Positions 1-7,597 are shown, counted from the first letter of the stretch. The stretch is 9,435 nucleotides of DNA from an uncultured Ilumatobacter sp. (GCA_938049325.1 CALICC010000198.1:1-9435); one strand, 5' to 3'. Program-made: numbers and translations. Notes: generated by a model from the sequence alone, not told the origin.

Positions 1-1641
1 CACGGTCTCTTCGAAGTTGCCGACGGCGTCTGGCAGGCGCGCGGCTACGACATCAGCAACATCACGTTCATCGCGGCCGACAGCGGTTGGCTGATCATCG
101 ATCCGCTCACTGCCGAGGAAACCGCGGCTGCATGCCTCGCGCTTGCGAACGAACACCTCGGAGAACGCCCGGTCAGTGCGGTCATCTACACGCACAGCCA
201 CCTCGATCACTTCGGCGGCATGCTCGGCGTCACCAGCCGCGAAGCGGTCGATCGAGGCGACGTGCGTGTCATCGCTCCCGAAGGCTTCATGCACGAAGCG
301 GTGAGCGAGAACGTGATGGCGGGGCCGATCATGGGTCGGCGCTCGATGTACCAATTCGGGCCGCTGCTGCCGTTCGGGCCGCTTGGCCAGATCGATGCGG
401 GACTCGGCAAGACGGTGCCGCTCGGTACCTCTGGGCTCGTCGCGCCCACCGAGACAATCAGCGAGACGGGAGCCGAACTCGACGTCGACGGTGTGCGGAT
501 CATCTTCCAGAACACGCCGGACGCCGAAGCTCCATCGGAGATGAACTTCTTCTTCCCCGACAAGCGACTGCTGTGCATGGCGGAGAACTGCACGCACACG
601 CTGCACAACCTGTATCCGATTCGCGGCGCACAGGTTCGCGACTCCCTCGCCTGGAGCAAGTACATCCACGAGGCCATGCGGATGTGGGGCGCCCACACCG
701 ACACGATGTTCGCCAGCCATCACTGGCCACGCTTCGGAAGTGACGACGTCGAAGGCTTCTTGAAGTTGCAGCGCGACGTCTACCGGTGGATGCACGATCA
801 GACGCTGCGCTTGGCCAATCACGGACACACACCCGACGAGATCGCGGCCGATCTGTCACAGCTTCCCGAGTGCTTCTCCAAGCAGTCTCACGTGCAGGGC
901 TACTACGGGACGGTGTCGCACAACGTCCGCTCGGTCTACAACCGCTATCTCGGGTGGTACGACGGCAACCCAGCACACCTGCACCCGCATCCGCCCGTCG
1001 AAGCCGGCAAGCGGTACGTCGACATGATGGGCGGCCCCGACGGCGTCATGCGCGGCGCGCAAGCCGCGGTCGATGAAGGCGACTACCGCTGGGCCGTCGA
1101 GGTGCTCAACCATCTCGTGTTCTCCGACCCCGAGCATCGCGAAGCCCGCACGCTCGCGGCTGACGCAATGGAACAGCTCGGCTACCAAGCCGAGTCGAGC
1201 ACGTGGCGTAACGCGTACCTGATGGGCGCGTTCGAGCTTCGCAACGGAGCTGTGCAACTCGGTCGTTCCGGGCCGCCTCGAATGGCGAACGGGATGACGG
1301 GTGAGCAGCTGATCGACATGATGGGTTCGCGCTTCAACCCGACGACGTGCACGCGCGATGCGTTGTCGATCTCGTTCGTGGTGACCGATCTCGCGCCCGA
1401 CAGTACGCACCGACTCACGGTGGAAAATCAGACCGTGCACCACGATGTCGACACCACCGAGGCCGAGGTGGTCGTCTCGCTCGACCGCAACGCACTCGTC
1501 GACGTCATCGCGTTCCCCGAGAAGCTCGGCGAGCACGTCGACGGCGGCTCGATCGAGATCGTGTCGGGCGATCGCGTCGTGCTTGCCGACTTCCTCGGCG
1601 CACTCGACACCTACATCAGCCCCAACCTCGTCGAACCCTGA
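1..1641 (+). CDS. Alkyl sulfatase, SdsA1/YjcS-type metallo-beta-lactamase fold (5' end outside window)
   Basis: This enzyme family hydrolyses primary alkyl sulfates (SDS-like surfactants) to the alcohol and sulfate with a binuclear zinc centre. The reading frame is open from base 1 and gives 546 residues ending in TGA. The zinc motif HSHLDH is at residues 65-70 (H65, H67, D69, H70). E176 (DAEAPSEM), E195 (AENCTH) and H240 (ASHHWPR) follow. Against Pseudomonas SdsA1 ligands as I recall them (H169, H171, D173, H174, E280, E299, H344) the offset is a constant 104, so about 100 N-terminal residues lie upstream of the window and nothing in the core is missing. After the catalytic domain come a helical dimerisation region (about 250-420) and a C-terminal SCP2-like domain (about 430-546), which is the full family layout. 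Whether it is exported cannot be judged without the N-terminus. Alkyl or alkyl/aryl specificity is not certain. Confidence 0.93.
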   Translation, partial: HGLFEVADGVWQARGYDISNITFIAADSGWLIIDPLTAEETAAACLALANEHLGERPVSAVIYTHSHLDHFGGMLGVTSREAVDRGDVRVIAPEGFMHEAVSENVMAGPIMGRRSMYQFGPLLPFGPLGQIDAGLGKTVPLGTSGLVAPTETISETGAELDVDGVRIIFQNTPDAEAPSEMNFFFPDKRLLCMAENCTHTLHNLYPIRGAQVRDSLAWSKYIHEAMRMWGAHTDTMFASHHWPRFGSDDVEGFLKLQRDVYRWMHDQTLRLANHGHTPDEIAADLSQLPECFSKQSHVQGYYGTVSHNVRSVYNRYLGWYDGNPAHLHPHPPVEAGKRYVDMMGGPDGVMRGAQAAVDEGDYRWAVEVLNHLVFSDPEHREARTLAADAMEQLGYQAESSTWRNAYLMGAFELRNGAVQLGRSGPPRMANGMTGEQLIDMMGSRFNPTTCTRDALSISFVVTDLAPDSTHRLTVENQTVHHDVDTTEAEVVVSLDRNALVDVIAFPEKLGEHVDGGSIEIVSGDRVVLADFLGALDTYISPNLVEP

Positions 1642-1656
1642 CCCACCCTCCAGTCT

Positions 1657-1705
1657 CTTCTCTGTGCGTTCGTGCACCTCTGAGGTGCACAAACGCACAG
1701 AGAAG
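1657..1705. repeat. Near-perfect 24-bp inverted repeat (hairpin or cruciform; possible bidirectional terminator or dispersed repeat)
   Basis: The left arm 1657-1680 and right arm 1682-1705 are complementary at 23 of 24 positions around the single central base T1681. The only mismatch is C1671 against A1691. Wobble or true pairs continue outward at 1654-1656 with 1706-1708. As RNA it would be a stem of about 23 bp with a three-base loop. It begins 15 bases after the sulfatase stop. There is no T-tract on either strand (the + side runs into GGGGTTTGCGGGG), so it is not a classical intrinsic terminator, though such stems can end transcription or protect 3' ends. It could also be one copy of a dispersed REP-like palindrome, which a single window cannot show. 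Confidence 0.8.
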
Positions 1706-1769
1706 GGGTTTGCGGGGTGCGCAGATCCAGCGTGAAGGAACCGACGGTGCTGGCGCGCACGCTCCTTCG

Positions 1770-1775
1770 TAGTCT
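1770..1775 (+). promoter_or_regulatory. Candidate -10 box of a leaderless ABC-F transcript
   Basis: TAGTCT matches the actinobacterial TANNNT -10 consensus and lies six bases before the ATG at 1782, so transcription would start at or next to the start codon. There is no Shine-Dalgarno sequence in the preceding 15 bases, which fits leaderless translation. No good -35 hexamer is visible. This is an inference from spacing alone. Confidence 0.4.
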
Positions 1776-1781
1776 CCTCGC

Positions 1782-3392
1782 ATGGGATCGATCGCGGTCA
1801 GTCACCTTGCGTGGCGTCTGCCGGCGGGCGACGAGCTGTTTCGCGACGTCTCGTTCAATGTCGGCAACGGTGATCGTGTTGCGCTCGTCGGCGCAAACGG
1901 CGTCGGCAAGACCACGTTGTTCAGGCTGATCATCGGGGAGTCCACGCCGTCGGAGGGAACCATCAGCGTCGACGGCGCCCTCGGCGTGATGCATCAGCTG
2001 GTCGGCACCGCGGACCATCCGGCCTCGACCGTACGCGAACTCCTTCTGTCGATCGCGCCCGAACGACTTCGTACCGCTGCAGCCGGGCTCACCGCCGCCG
2101 AAGCACGACTCGACGACGACCCGATGGCGTACGCCACCGCGATCTCCGCGTGGGGCGACGTCGGGGGCTACGACGCCGAGATCCTGTGGAACGAATGCAC
2201 GACTCGGGCGTTCGGCGAGTCGTTCGATGACGTTGCTGACCGCGAACTGCGCACGCTCAGCGGAGGCGAACAGAAGCGTCTGGCACTCGAAGCGCTGTTC
2301 CGCAGCGAGTTCGACACGCTCGTGCTCGACGAGCCGGACAACTTCCTCGATGTTCCGGCAAAGCGTTGGCTCGAACGCAAGCTCAACGAGACGCGCAAGA
2401 CCGTCGTGTTCATCAGCCACGACCGCGAGCTGCTCGCGGCCGCAGCGACCAAGATCGTCACGGTCGACGCTTCGGGCGCCTGGACGCACGGTGGCTCCTT
2501 CGCCACGTACGCCGAGGCAAAGGAACACCACGACTCGATCCGGGAACACAATCAGTCGCTGTACGACGCGGAGAAGGTTCGACTCGAGGACTACGTCAAG
2601 CTGATGCGCCAACGCGCCTCGATCAGCGAGACCTTCGCCCCCAAGCTCAAGGCGGCCGAAACGAAGCTGCGTCACTTCATCGAGAAGAACGAACGCCCGC
2701 CCGACGTCGTCGCGCAGAAGATCGACGTTCAGCTGCGCGGCGCACGAACCGGCAAGCGAGCGGTCATCTGTGAGCAGCTCGAGATCGCCGGGCTCACCGA
2801 TCCGTTCGATGTCGAGCTCTGGTACGGCGAGCGGGTTGCAGTGCTCGGCGGCAACGGGGTGGGCAAGAGCCACTTCCTGCGCTTGCTCACCTCAGCCACC
2901 GCCGACGGCGCACCGACGGCAGGCGACGGCGCCGTCGAACACGCCGGCGTCGCTCGGCTCGGCGCAGGTGTCGTTCCCGGGCTGTTCCACCAGACCCACG
3001 AGCACCCGGAGTGGAACGGACGCGAACTGGTCGACATCCTGCATGATCTCGATGTGCTGCTCGGCCCGGCCATGGGCATGTTGCGCCGCTACGAGCTACA
3101 AGGCTGCGCTCGCCAGTTCTTCGAGACGCTGTCGGGTGGCCAGCAGGCGCGATTCCAGATCCTGCTGCTGGAGCTGTCGGGAGCCACACTGCTCTTGCTC
3201 GACGAACCGACCGACAACCTCGACCTCGTTTCGGCCGAGGCGCTCGAGCACGGCCTCGCCCAGTTCAACGGCACCGTCATCACGGTCACCCACGACCGCT
3301 GGTTCCTACGCGGATTCGACCGATACCTCGTGTTCGGAGATGACTGCGCCGTCACCGATCACGCAACGCTGCCGCCCACATGGGCCGGCTGA
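1782..3392 (+). CDS. ABC-F family ATPase (two ABC domains, no membrane segment)
   Basis: A 536-residue soluble protein with two ATP-binding cassettes in tandem, the ABC-F plan. These proteins act on the ribosome near the E and P sites, as translation factors or antibiotic-resistance proteins, not as transporters. Cassette 1 has Walker A GANGVGKTT (37-45), signature LSGGEQKR (159-166), Walker B ending DEPDNFLD (183-190) and switch His213. Cassette 2 has GGNGVGKSH (356-364), LSGGQQAR (450-457), DEPTDNLD (474-481) and His504. The charged, helical stretch at about 250-325 is the inter-domain linker that contacts tRNA in this family. The usual DEPTNHLD of ABC-F proteins is altered in both cassettes, but all catalytic residues are present. 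The ATG has no Shine-Dalgarno and sits six bases after a TANNNT box. Resistance or housekeeping role cannot be told from sequence; no antibiotic gene is nearby. Confidence 0.93.
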   Translation: MGSIAVSHLAWRLPAGDELFRDVSFNVGNGDRVALVGANGVGKTTLFRLIIGESTPSEGTISVDGALGVMHQLVGTADHPASTVRELLLSIAPERLRTAAAGLTAAEARLDDDPMAYATAISAWGDVGGYDAEILWNECTTRAFGESFDDVADRELRTLSGGEQKRLALEALFRSEFDTLVLDEPDNFLDVPAKRWLERKLNETRKTVVFISHDRELLAAAATKIVTVDASGAWTHGGSFATYAEAKEHHDSIREHNQSLYDAEKVRLEDYVKLMRQRASISETFAPKLKAAETKLRHFIEKNERPPDVVAQKIDVQLRGARTGKRAVICEQLEIAGLTDPFDVELWYGERVAVLGGNGVGKSHFLRLLTSATADGAPTAGDGAVEHAGVARLGAGVVPGLFHQTHEHPEWNGRELVDILHDLDVLLGPAMGMLRRYELQGCARQFFETLSGGQQARFQILLLELSGATLLLLDEPTDNLDLVSAEALEHGLAQFNGTVITVTHDRWFLRGFDRYLVFGDDCAVTDHATLPPTWAG

Positions 3393-3408
3393 AGGCGATC
3401 AGGCGATC
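3393..3408. repeat. Tandem AGGCGATC x2 between convergent genes
   Basis: AGGCGATC occurs twice back to back immediately after the ABC-F stop codon, in a 26-base gap before the stop of the opposing secreted-protein gene. The second copy runs into the palindrome GCGATCGC. No hairpin with a T-tract is present, so I see no terminator here. Likely chance or slippage. Confidence 0.5.
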
Positions 3409-3418
3409 GCGCTCCCGT

Positions 3419-5866
3419 TCACCAGTCTTCGTCGATGTCGGTGTGCGCAACGTCGGCACTCACATCGAACACCTCAGCTGAGGCACGGGTTGACCCGCCA
3501 TACCAGCGCGCTGGCAGCCCCGATCCAGCCGGCGGAATGAGGAGCAGCTTGTACTCACCGGGCGGTAGGTCAACAAGTTCGTACACGCCGAAATTGTCGG
3601 TCTCGTCCACAGCAGAGCCCAACCACGAGTCGTCGGAATCGTACGCAATGGCATATCCGCCGACGAGGGACGCACCGGACTGCGTCAAGCGACCAAAGAT
3701 CGACCTCCCCTCCGGCAACGTCACGTTGACACGTGCATCCTGTGTTGCATAGACCTCGACCACATCCGACTCGGCGCGGGTCGTCGAGCGCCTGAACCAT
3801 CGCTCGACAACACCAGAATCGGGTGGCGGGACGACCTGCACCTGATAGTCGTCGGGCACCACGACCCCGAACTCGTAGTGGCCGCGGTCGTCCGTCGTCG
3901 TCGTGGCGTACGGCAACCACGCCTGACCGACCGGCCACAGGCTGACGGTTGCGCCCTCGATCGCCATACTGCCACCGAAGATCCGCCCCGTGACCTCGGC
4001 AAAACGCACGACGGGCACGGTGCCGATATCCGTGGTCGCGCCATCGACGATCACAGCGGTGGCGCTCGCTCGCGATGCTCCGCCACCACCGAGCCATTGC
4101 ATCGGAAACGCCGGGCCGTCGGGACGAACGAGCAGAAGTTGATAGGTGTCGTCCGGGAGCGACTCGAACACGAACGACTCGCGGGACGTGTCGGTACGAA
4201 CATCCACCTGCGAAATCGGCTCGAAGCTGCCGTCCGACCCGAACGCCCACACTTGCGCTCCCTCCAGATCGACATCGGAATCGAAACGCCCCGCAACGAT
4301 GCCGACGTCGACCGGACGTTGCAGGGTCGCGGGGCCAGTCGGTGACCCGAGCGCGGTCTCGACGGACACTTCGATCGGTTGATCGAGTCCGACAGACGAT
4401 GGAACGGCCTGAACGGTCACCCGCCCACCGGTTTCGTACCCCTCGAGCACACCCGCCGCACACGTGACGATCTGGCCCTCGATGTCACAGGGCTGGGACA
4501 CGCCGTCCTTCAGGCGGCCCGCAGATTGCACGGTCCAATCCGATGGATAGGTGATCGTGGCAGTCGTTGCTGATCGCGACGGTCCCGCGTTGCGGAATTC
4601 AGCCGAGAATTGATGCGTCTCGCCGACCGCAACCGACCTGGTGCTCGTCCGATCGTTCGCGGAAGCGGCGGCCGAGGCGGGCCCCGGACTGGCGAGCCGG
4701 TTCAAGAAGAAGTTCGAACTCGGATCCGGGGACGATTCCGGGAGCGACGAAGAGATCGCGGCTCCCCACGCCAGCGGTCGCTCGACGGTCGGAACCAGTC
4801 GGACTCGAAGCGATCGTTGCCGACCGGCGTCGAGCGATGGAGCGGAGCAGTCGATGCGCTCGCTGTCGGACGCGCAGTCGAGCGTGGTGGAAAACGACGC
4901 GATCTCGAGCCCCGGCTCGGTCAGCACCGTGACCTCGAAGTTCGGGGCGTCGAGCGCAGAGCGGTTCTCGAACACGAAGTCGGCGGTGATCTGCGCGCCA
5001 AGGGTCGGCTCACCCACGGGTCCGAACGAGAGTCGCGCCAGGTCGATACTGAGATCGACAACGGGTGGAGTGACGTCAATGGGCACCGTGACCACGTCAG
5101 GGAACGGATCGGGCGAGTCTTGAGCGGTCGGCGACGCCACCGACACCGTGACCGACTCCGAGCCGACAGACAAGGGGGTGGCGGCGATCGACACGGAGGT
5201 CGACGACCATGGGGCGAGATCGCCGAGAAGACACGTCGCCGTTGCGCCCGCGATCGCGCACGGCTGGTCAGCGCCCCACGTCGCACCATCGAGCACCAAT
5301 CCGCTGGATGCGGTCAACGTGGCCACCGCGTCGTCGATGACCGCGGCGCCCGCGTTGATCACCGAACCGGCGGCGGCGAACGGCTGCTGGGCACCGACGA
5401 CTTCGGGGAGCACCAGTCCGTCAGGGTGCACCTCGGCGTCGATCGTGGGATCGATGATGTCGTAGACGAACGTGTAGTCGTCGCTGATGATCTCGGGGAC
5501 CGTGATGTTCAGATCGAACTCGAGGTCGTAGCCGATCTCGAGTGCGGTCATCTCGACCTCGATACCGGTTGCTGTGAACGGCGCAACCGAGCCGCAGACC
5601 ACGATCTGTCCGTCGACGCTGCACGTTTCGCCGGTGGATGTCATGACGGCGCTGTCGATCTGCAGCTGATCGGGCACCCGAAGTGTCCAGATGAACTCCG
5701 GCAATTCGGCACTGATCGCGTCGGTCAGCGTGACGGTCGCGCCGACCGGTGCACGAGTGGTTGGTGCCAGGGATGCGAAGGTCTGCGCTTCGACGTCTGC
5801 GGGTGGTGTGGGCAGCAACACACCGACGAGCACCAACGCCAGCGCTGCGCTTCGAGCACGAATCAT
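3419..5866 (-). CDS. Secreted multi-domain beta-sandwich protein: four DUF11-like modules plus three carboxypeptidase-regulatory-like repeats
   Basis: Predicted 815 residues, function unknown. A signal peptide is clear: basic MIRARS, hydrophobic core to about residue 19, likely cleavage after VEA near 27. The start at 5866 is chosen because AGAGGGG lies seven bases upstream; an in-frame ATG 39 bases earlier would put 13 charged residues before the signal. Residues about 30-520 hold four DUF11/CARDB-like modules, each with Cys-x8-Cys (82/91, 203/212, 331/340, 460/469), probably a disulfide-closed hairpin outside the cell. Residues about 524-815 hold three repeats of the carboxypeptidase regulatory-like type. 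Each has a GRF/GRI/GRL opening, a D-x-Y-x-(L/V) strand and an aromatic-rich closing motif (MQWLGGGGASRASA, ERWFRRSTTRAES, ARWYGGSTRASA). There is no LPxTG, no C-terminal membrane helix and no catalytic domain, so it is probably released or loosely surface-bound, perhaps in adhesion. It may share a transcript with the upstream membrane gene (87-base gap). Confidence 0.88.
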   Translation of the reverse strand: MIRARSAALALVLVGVLLPTPPADVEAQTFASLAPTTRAPVGATVTLTDAISAELPEFIWTLRVPDQLQIDSAVMTSTGETCSVDGQIVVCGSVAPFTATGIEVEMTALEIGYDLEFDLNITVPEIISDDYTFVYDIIDPTIDAEVHPDGLVLPEVVGAQQPFAAAGSVINAGAAVIDDAVATLTASSGLVLDGATWGADQPCAIAGATATCLLGDLAPWSSTSVSIAATPLSVGSESVTVSVASPTAQDSPDPFPDVVTVPIDVTPPVVDLSIDLARLSFGPVGEPTLGAQITADFVFENRSALDAPNFEVTVLTEPGLEIASFSTTLDCASDSERIDCSAPSLDAGRQRSLRVRLVPTVERPLAWGAAISSSLPESSPDPSSNFFLNRLASPGPASAAASANDRTSTRSVAVGETHQFSAEFRNAGPSRSATTATITYPSDWTVQSAGRLKDGVSQPCDIEGQIVTCAAGVLEGYETGGRVTVQAVPSSVGLDQPIEVSVETALGSPTGPATLQRPVDVGIVAGRFDSDVDLEGAQVWAFGSDGSFEPISQVDVRTDTSRESFVFESLPDDTYQLLLVRPDGPAFPMQWLGGGGASRASATAVIVDGATTDIGTVPVVRFAEVTGRIFGGSMAIEGATVSLWPVGQAWLPYATTTTDDRGHYEFGVVVPDDYQVQVVPPPDSGVVERWFRRSTTRAESDVVEVYATQDARVNVTLPEGRSIFGRLTQSGASLVGGYAIAYDSDDSWLGSAVDETDNFGVYELVDLPPGEYKLLLIPPAGSGLPARWYGGSTRASAEVFDVSADVAHTDIDEDW

Positions 5867-5873
5867 GTCCAAT

Positions 5874-5880
5874 CCCCTCT
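5874..5880 (-). promoter_or_regulatory. Ribosome binding site deciding the start of the secreted protein
   Basis: On the minus strand AGAGGGG precedes the ATG at 5866-5864 with a seven-base spacer. It fixes the start that places the signal peptide at the N-terminus. It is one of only two clear Shine-Dalgarno sites in the window. Confidence 0.65.
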
Positions 5881-5921
5881 CCCGATCGGACGGTAGTCGA
5901 CTCACTCGGGGGCGCTGAACA

Positions 5922-5933
5922 CGTCGGCCGACG
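5922..5933. repeat. 12-bp palindrome CGTCGGCCGACG in the gap between two minus-strand genes
   Basis: CGTCGGCCGACG is a perfect palindrome lying 20 bases past the membrane-gene stop and 55 bases before the secreted-protein start. It could be an operator or a weak stem in the mRNA. In DNA this GC-rich, chance is a real alternative. Confidence 0.35.
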
Positions 5934-5953
5934 AGCGCGCCGGAGGCGACCGG

Positions 5954-6697
5954 TCAGTGGGTCTTCATCAACTCGCGGGCGACGATTGCTTCGTGCGTGT
6001 GCAACACACCACGAATCGACCGTGCGGCGAGCGAGTCGACGATCCGGTAGCCACGCGCGACCGCCGGGCCGACGAACACCGCGACCAGCACGGTGCCGAG
6101 TCCAGCTGGGCCGCCGAGCGCGATGCCGAGGAGCACCCAGCTGCTCTCGATCACGAATCGCACCTTGGGCTCAGACGTGCGCGTGCGATCGGAGGCGGCG
6201 GCCGCGAGAAGTTCCCCCGAGCCGGCTCCGAGACCGGAAACGATCAACGAGCCTGCGCCGATCCCGATCCCCGCGATCGCCAGCACGTGCATGCCGATCG
6301 CGACCGGGAGCAGTTGAGGCGCATCAAAGCGTTCGAGCGCGGCAAGCGACGACTGCAACATCGGGCCGATCATGAACGGCGACAGCACCGTGCCCAGTCC
6401 GGGGCGCCGGCCGAGGAGCCACGACACGACGATCATCGCGCCCACGGTCGCCCAGACTGCGAACGACAAGGGAATGCCCGTGCGCTCGCGAACGGCGCCG
6501 ATGAACACGTCGAGCGGACCCGGTCCGAGCCCGTTCCAGAGCGTCACCGCCACCGACGCCGAGATCAGGAACGATCCGAGACACAGCAACGCGAATCGCG
6601 TCGAGAACGTGAGGACCCGCCGAGGGGCCCCGGCCGACACGACGACCGCGACCGCGCCTGCACGCGACCAGGCGCGCTGGCGCAGGCGCTGCATCAT
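5954..6697 (-). CDS. YczE/COG2364-type polytopic membrane protein
   Basis: A 247-residue integral membrane protein with about six hydrophobic helices (about 34-53, 77-95, 101-119, 129-148, 181-197, 199-215). The GLGPGPLDV motif (56-64), followed by RTG and later RPGLGTVL, is typical of the YczE/YyaS/YitT-like family, whose role is poorly known. The two halves are related: GLGPG (56-60) and GLGTV (100-104), then GP (111-112), recur as GLGAG (155-159), GLGTV (199-203) and GP (210-211), all at an offset of exactly 99 residues. The frame is open to an ATG at 6778, adding 27 residues. I prefer 6697 (or 6694) because those 27 codons are only about 59% GC at the third base, against about 89% in the next 27, and the longer tail does not look like family sequence. 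A weak AGGTG precedes 6778, so the longer form is possible. The gene diverges from the hydrolase at 6920. Confidence 0.82.
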   Translation of the reverse strand: MMQRLRQRAWSRAGAVAVVVSAGAPRRVLTFSTRFALLCLGSFLISASVAVTLWNGLGPGPLDVFIGAVRERTGIPLSFAVWATVGAMIVVSWLLGRRPGLGTVLSPFMIGPMLQSSLAALERFDAPQLLPVAIGMHVLAIAGIGIGAGSLIVSGLGAGSGELLAAAASDRTRTSEPKVRFVIESSWVLLGIALGGPAGLGTVLVAVFVGPAVARGYRIVDSLAARSIRGVLHTHEAIVARELMKTH

Positions 6698-6786
6698 CGA
6701 TTCGTGACGGACGTCCAAACTCACACCAGGAGTATCGACGCCGGAGCGTTCGAAACTGAGGCGGGTTTCCGGTGTCATTCGACACC

Positions 6787-6802
6787 TGTACGACGTCGTA
6801 CA
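6787..6802. promoter_or_regulatory. Perfect 16-bp palindrome, candidate operator
   Basis: TGTACGACGTCGTACA is symmetrical at every position, centred between 6794 and 6795. It lies in the divergent region between the YczE-type gene and the alpha/beta hydrolase, 89 bases before the preferred YczE start (8 before the alternative one) and 117 before the hydrolase start. Length and symmetry fit a dimeric regulator site, for example TetR-type. No regulator gene of that kind is in the window, so the binder is unknown. Confidence 0.5.
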
Positions 6803-6906
6803 ACCCAGTGCGCGTTCACTCGCAGGCGTCGCTGCCGAGCGGATGCGCGCAGGTCATCGAGTGGGGTGCCGCGATGACCGACATGGTCGGACCGCATCAC
6901 GCTCGC

Positions 6907-6912
6907 TACGTT
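6907..6912 (+). promoter_or_regulatory. Candidate -10 box of a leaderless hydrolase transcript
   Basis: TACGTT fits TANNNT and ends seven bases before the GTG at 6920, placing the transcription start at or beside the start codon. No Shine-Dalgarno is present upstream of that GTG. A small inverted repeat, CCGAC-ATG-GTCGG (6878-6890), overlaps the expected -35 area. Confidence 0.4.
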
Positions 6913-6919
6913 CGCGGGT

Positions 6920-7597
6920 GTGCAACTCAACACTGTGAGCTCGGGCTCCGGCCGACCGATCGTCTTCATCCACGGGCTCGGCATGACAGCCCACACCTGG
7001 GACGCGTGCGCGGCACTCCTCTCCGATCGGTTCACGGTGATGGCGGTCGATCTTCCCGGCCACGGGGAGTCGCCGTGCCCCGACGACCCGGACGCGTTCA
7101 CCCGCGACGCGGCGCTTGCCGACCTGGACGTCGTCCTCGACCAGTTCGACGAACCGGCCGTGCTTGTCGGACACTCGCTGGGCGGCTATCTCGCACTCGC
7201 GCACGCCGCCACCCGCCCGAACGTTGCGTGCGGTGTGATCGTCCTCAACACAGGCCCCGGGTTCCGCGACGTGGTGAAGCGCGAAGGCTGGAACGAACGC
7301 TCTCGTCGCAACGCGCACCGCTTCGGCGTGCCCGAGCGCGTGGCGAACCTCAACCTGCAGGAGGACTCGGTCGTGATGGATCGGCTCGCCGAGATGACCG
7401 TCCCGACCCTCGTGCTCGCAGGCGGTGACGACCGCCCGGAATACGCGGGCGCTGGCAGCTACCTCGAACGAAAGATGCCCGACGCGAAGCTCATCGTCCT
7501 CGAAGGCGGCGGCCACTCGATGCACGAAGACACACACGCATCCGACGTGGCCGGCATCGTCGCTGCTTTCGTCGCGGCCCTCCCTGACGGCGGCTGA
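6920..7597 (+). CDS. Alpha/beta hydrolase, compact
   Basis: A 225-residue soluble alpha/beta-hydrolase-fold enzyme of unknown substrate. The oxyanion motif HGLG is at 18-21, strand MAVDLPGHGES at 41-51, and the nucleophile elbow GHSLGG at 84-89 (Ser86). The acid is Asp170 or Asp171 (LAGGDD) and the base is His199 (GGGHSMHED). The complete triad argues for an active esterase, lactonase or similar C-C or C-O hydrolase. It is shorter than the usual 260-290 residues, mainly because the cap between the strand after Ser86 and the Asp strand is reduced (about 112-155). Start: GTG at 6920 begins the first conserved strand directly, with no in-frame ATG close upstream and no Shine-Dalgarno, but a leaderless-type -10 box. 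It converges on the DUF6356 gene (61-base gap) and diverges from the YczE-type gene. Confidence 0.9.
   Translation: MQLNTVSSGSGRPIVFIHGLGMTAHTWDACAALLSDRFTVMAVDLPGHGESPCPDDPDAFTRDAALADLDVVLDQFDEPAVLVGHSLGGYLALAHAATRPNVACGVIVLNTGPGFRDVVKREGWNERSRRNAHRFGVPERVANLNLQEDSVVMDRLAEMTVPTLVLAGGDDRPEYAGAGSYLERKMPDAKLIVLEGGGHSMHEDTHASDVAGIVAAFVAALPDGG

Noticed and set aside
1611..2873. 420-codon open frame on the minus strand opposite the ABC-F gene
   Set aside because: It is antisense to a gene with complete ABC motifs, has no recognisable domain, and is explained by GC-rich codon bias; it also reads through the inverted repeat at 1657-1705.
4610..5896. 428-codon open frame on the plus strand opposite the secreted protein
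   Set aside because: Arg/Asp/Gly/His-rich composition is typical of a shadow frame; the minus strand has a signal peptide, ribosome binding site and repeated domains.
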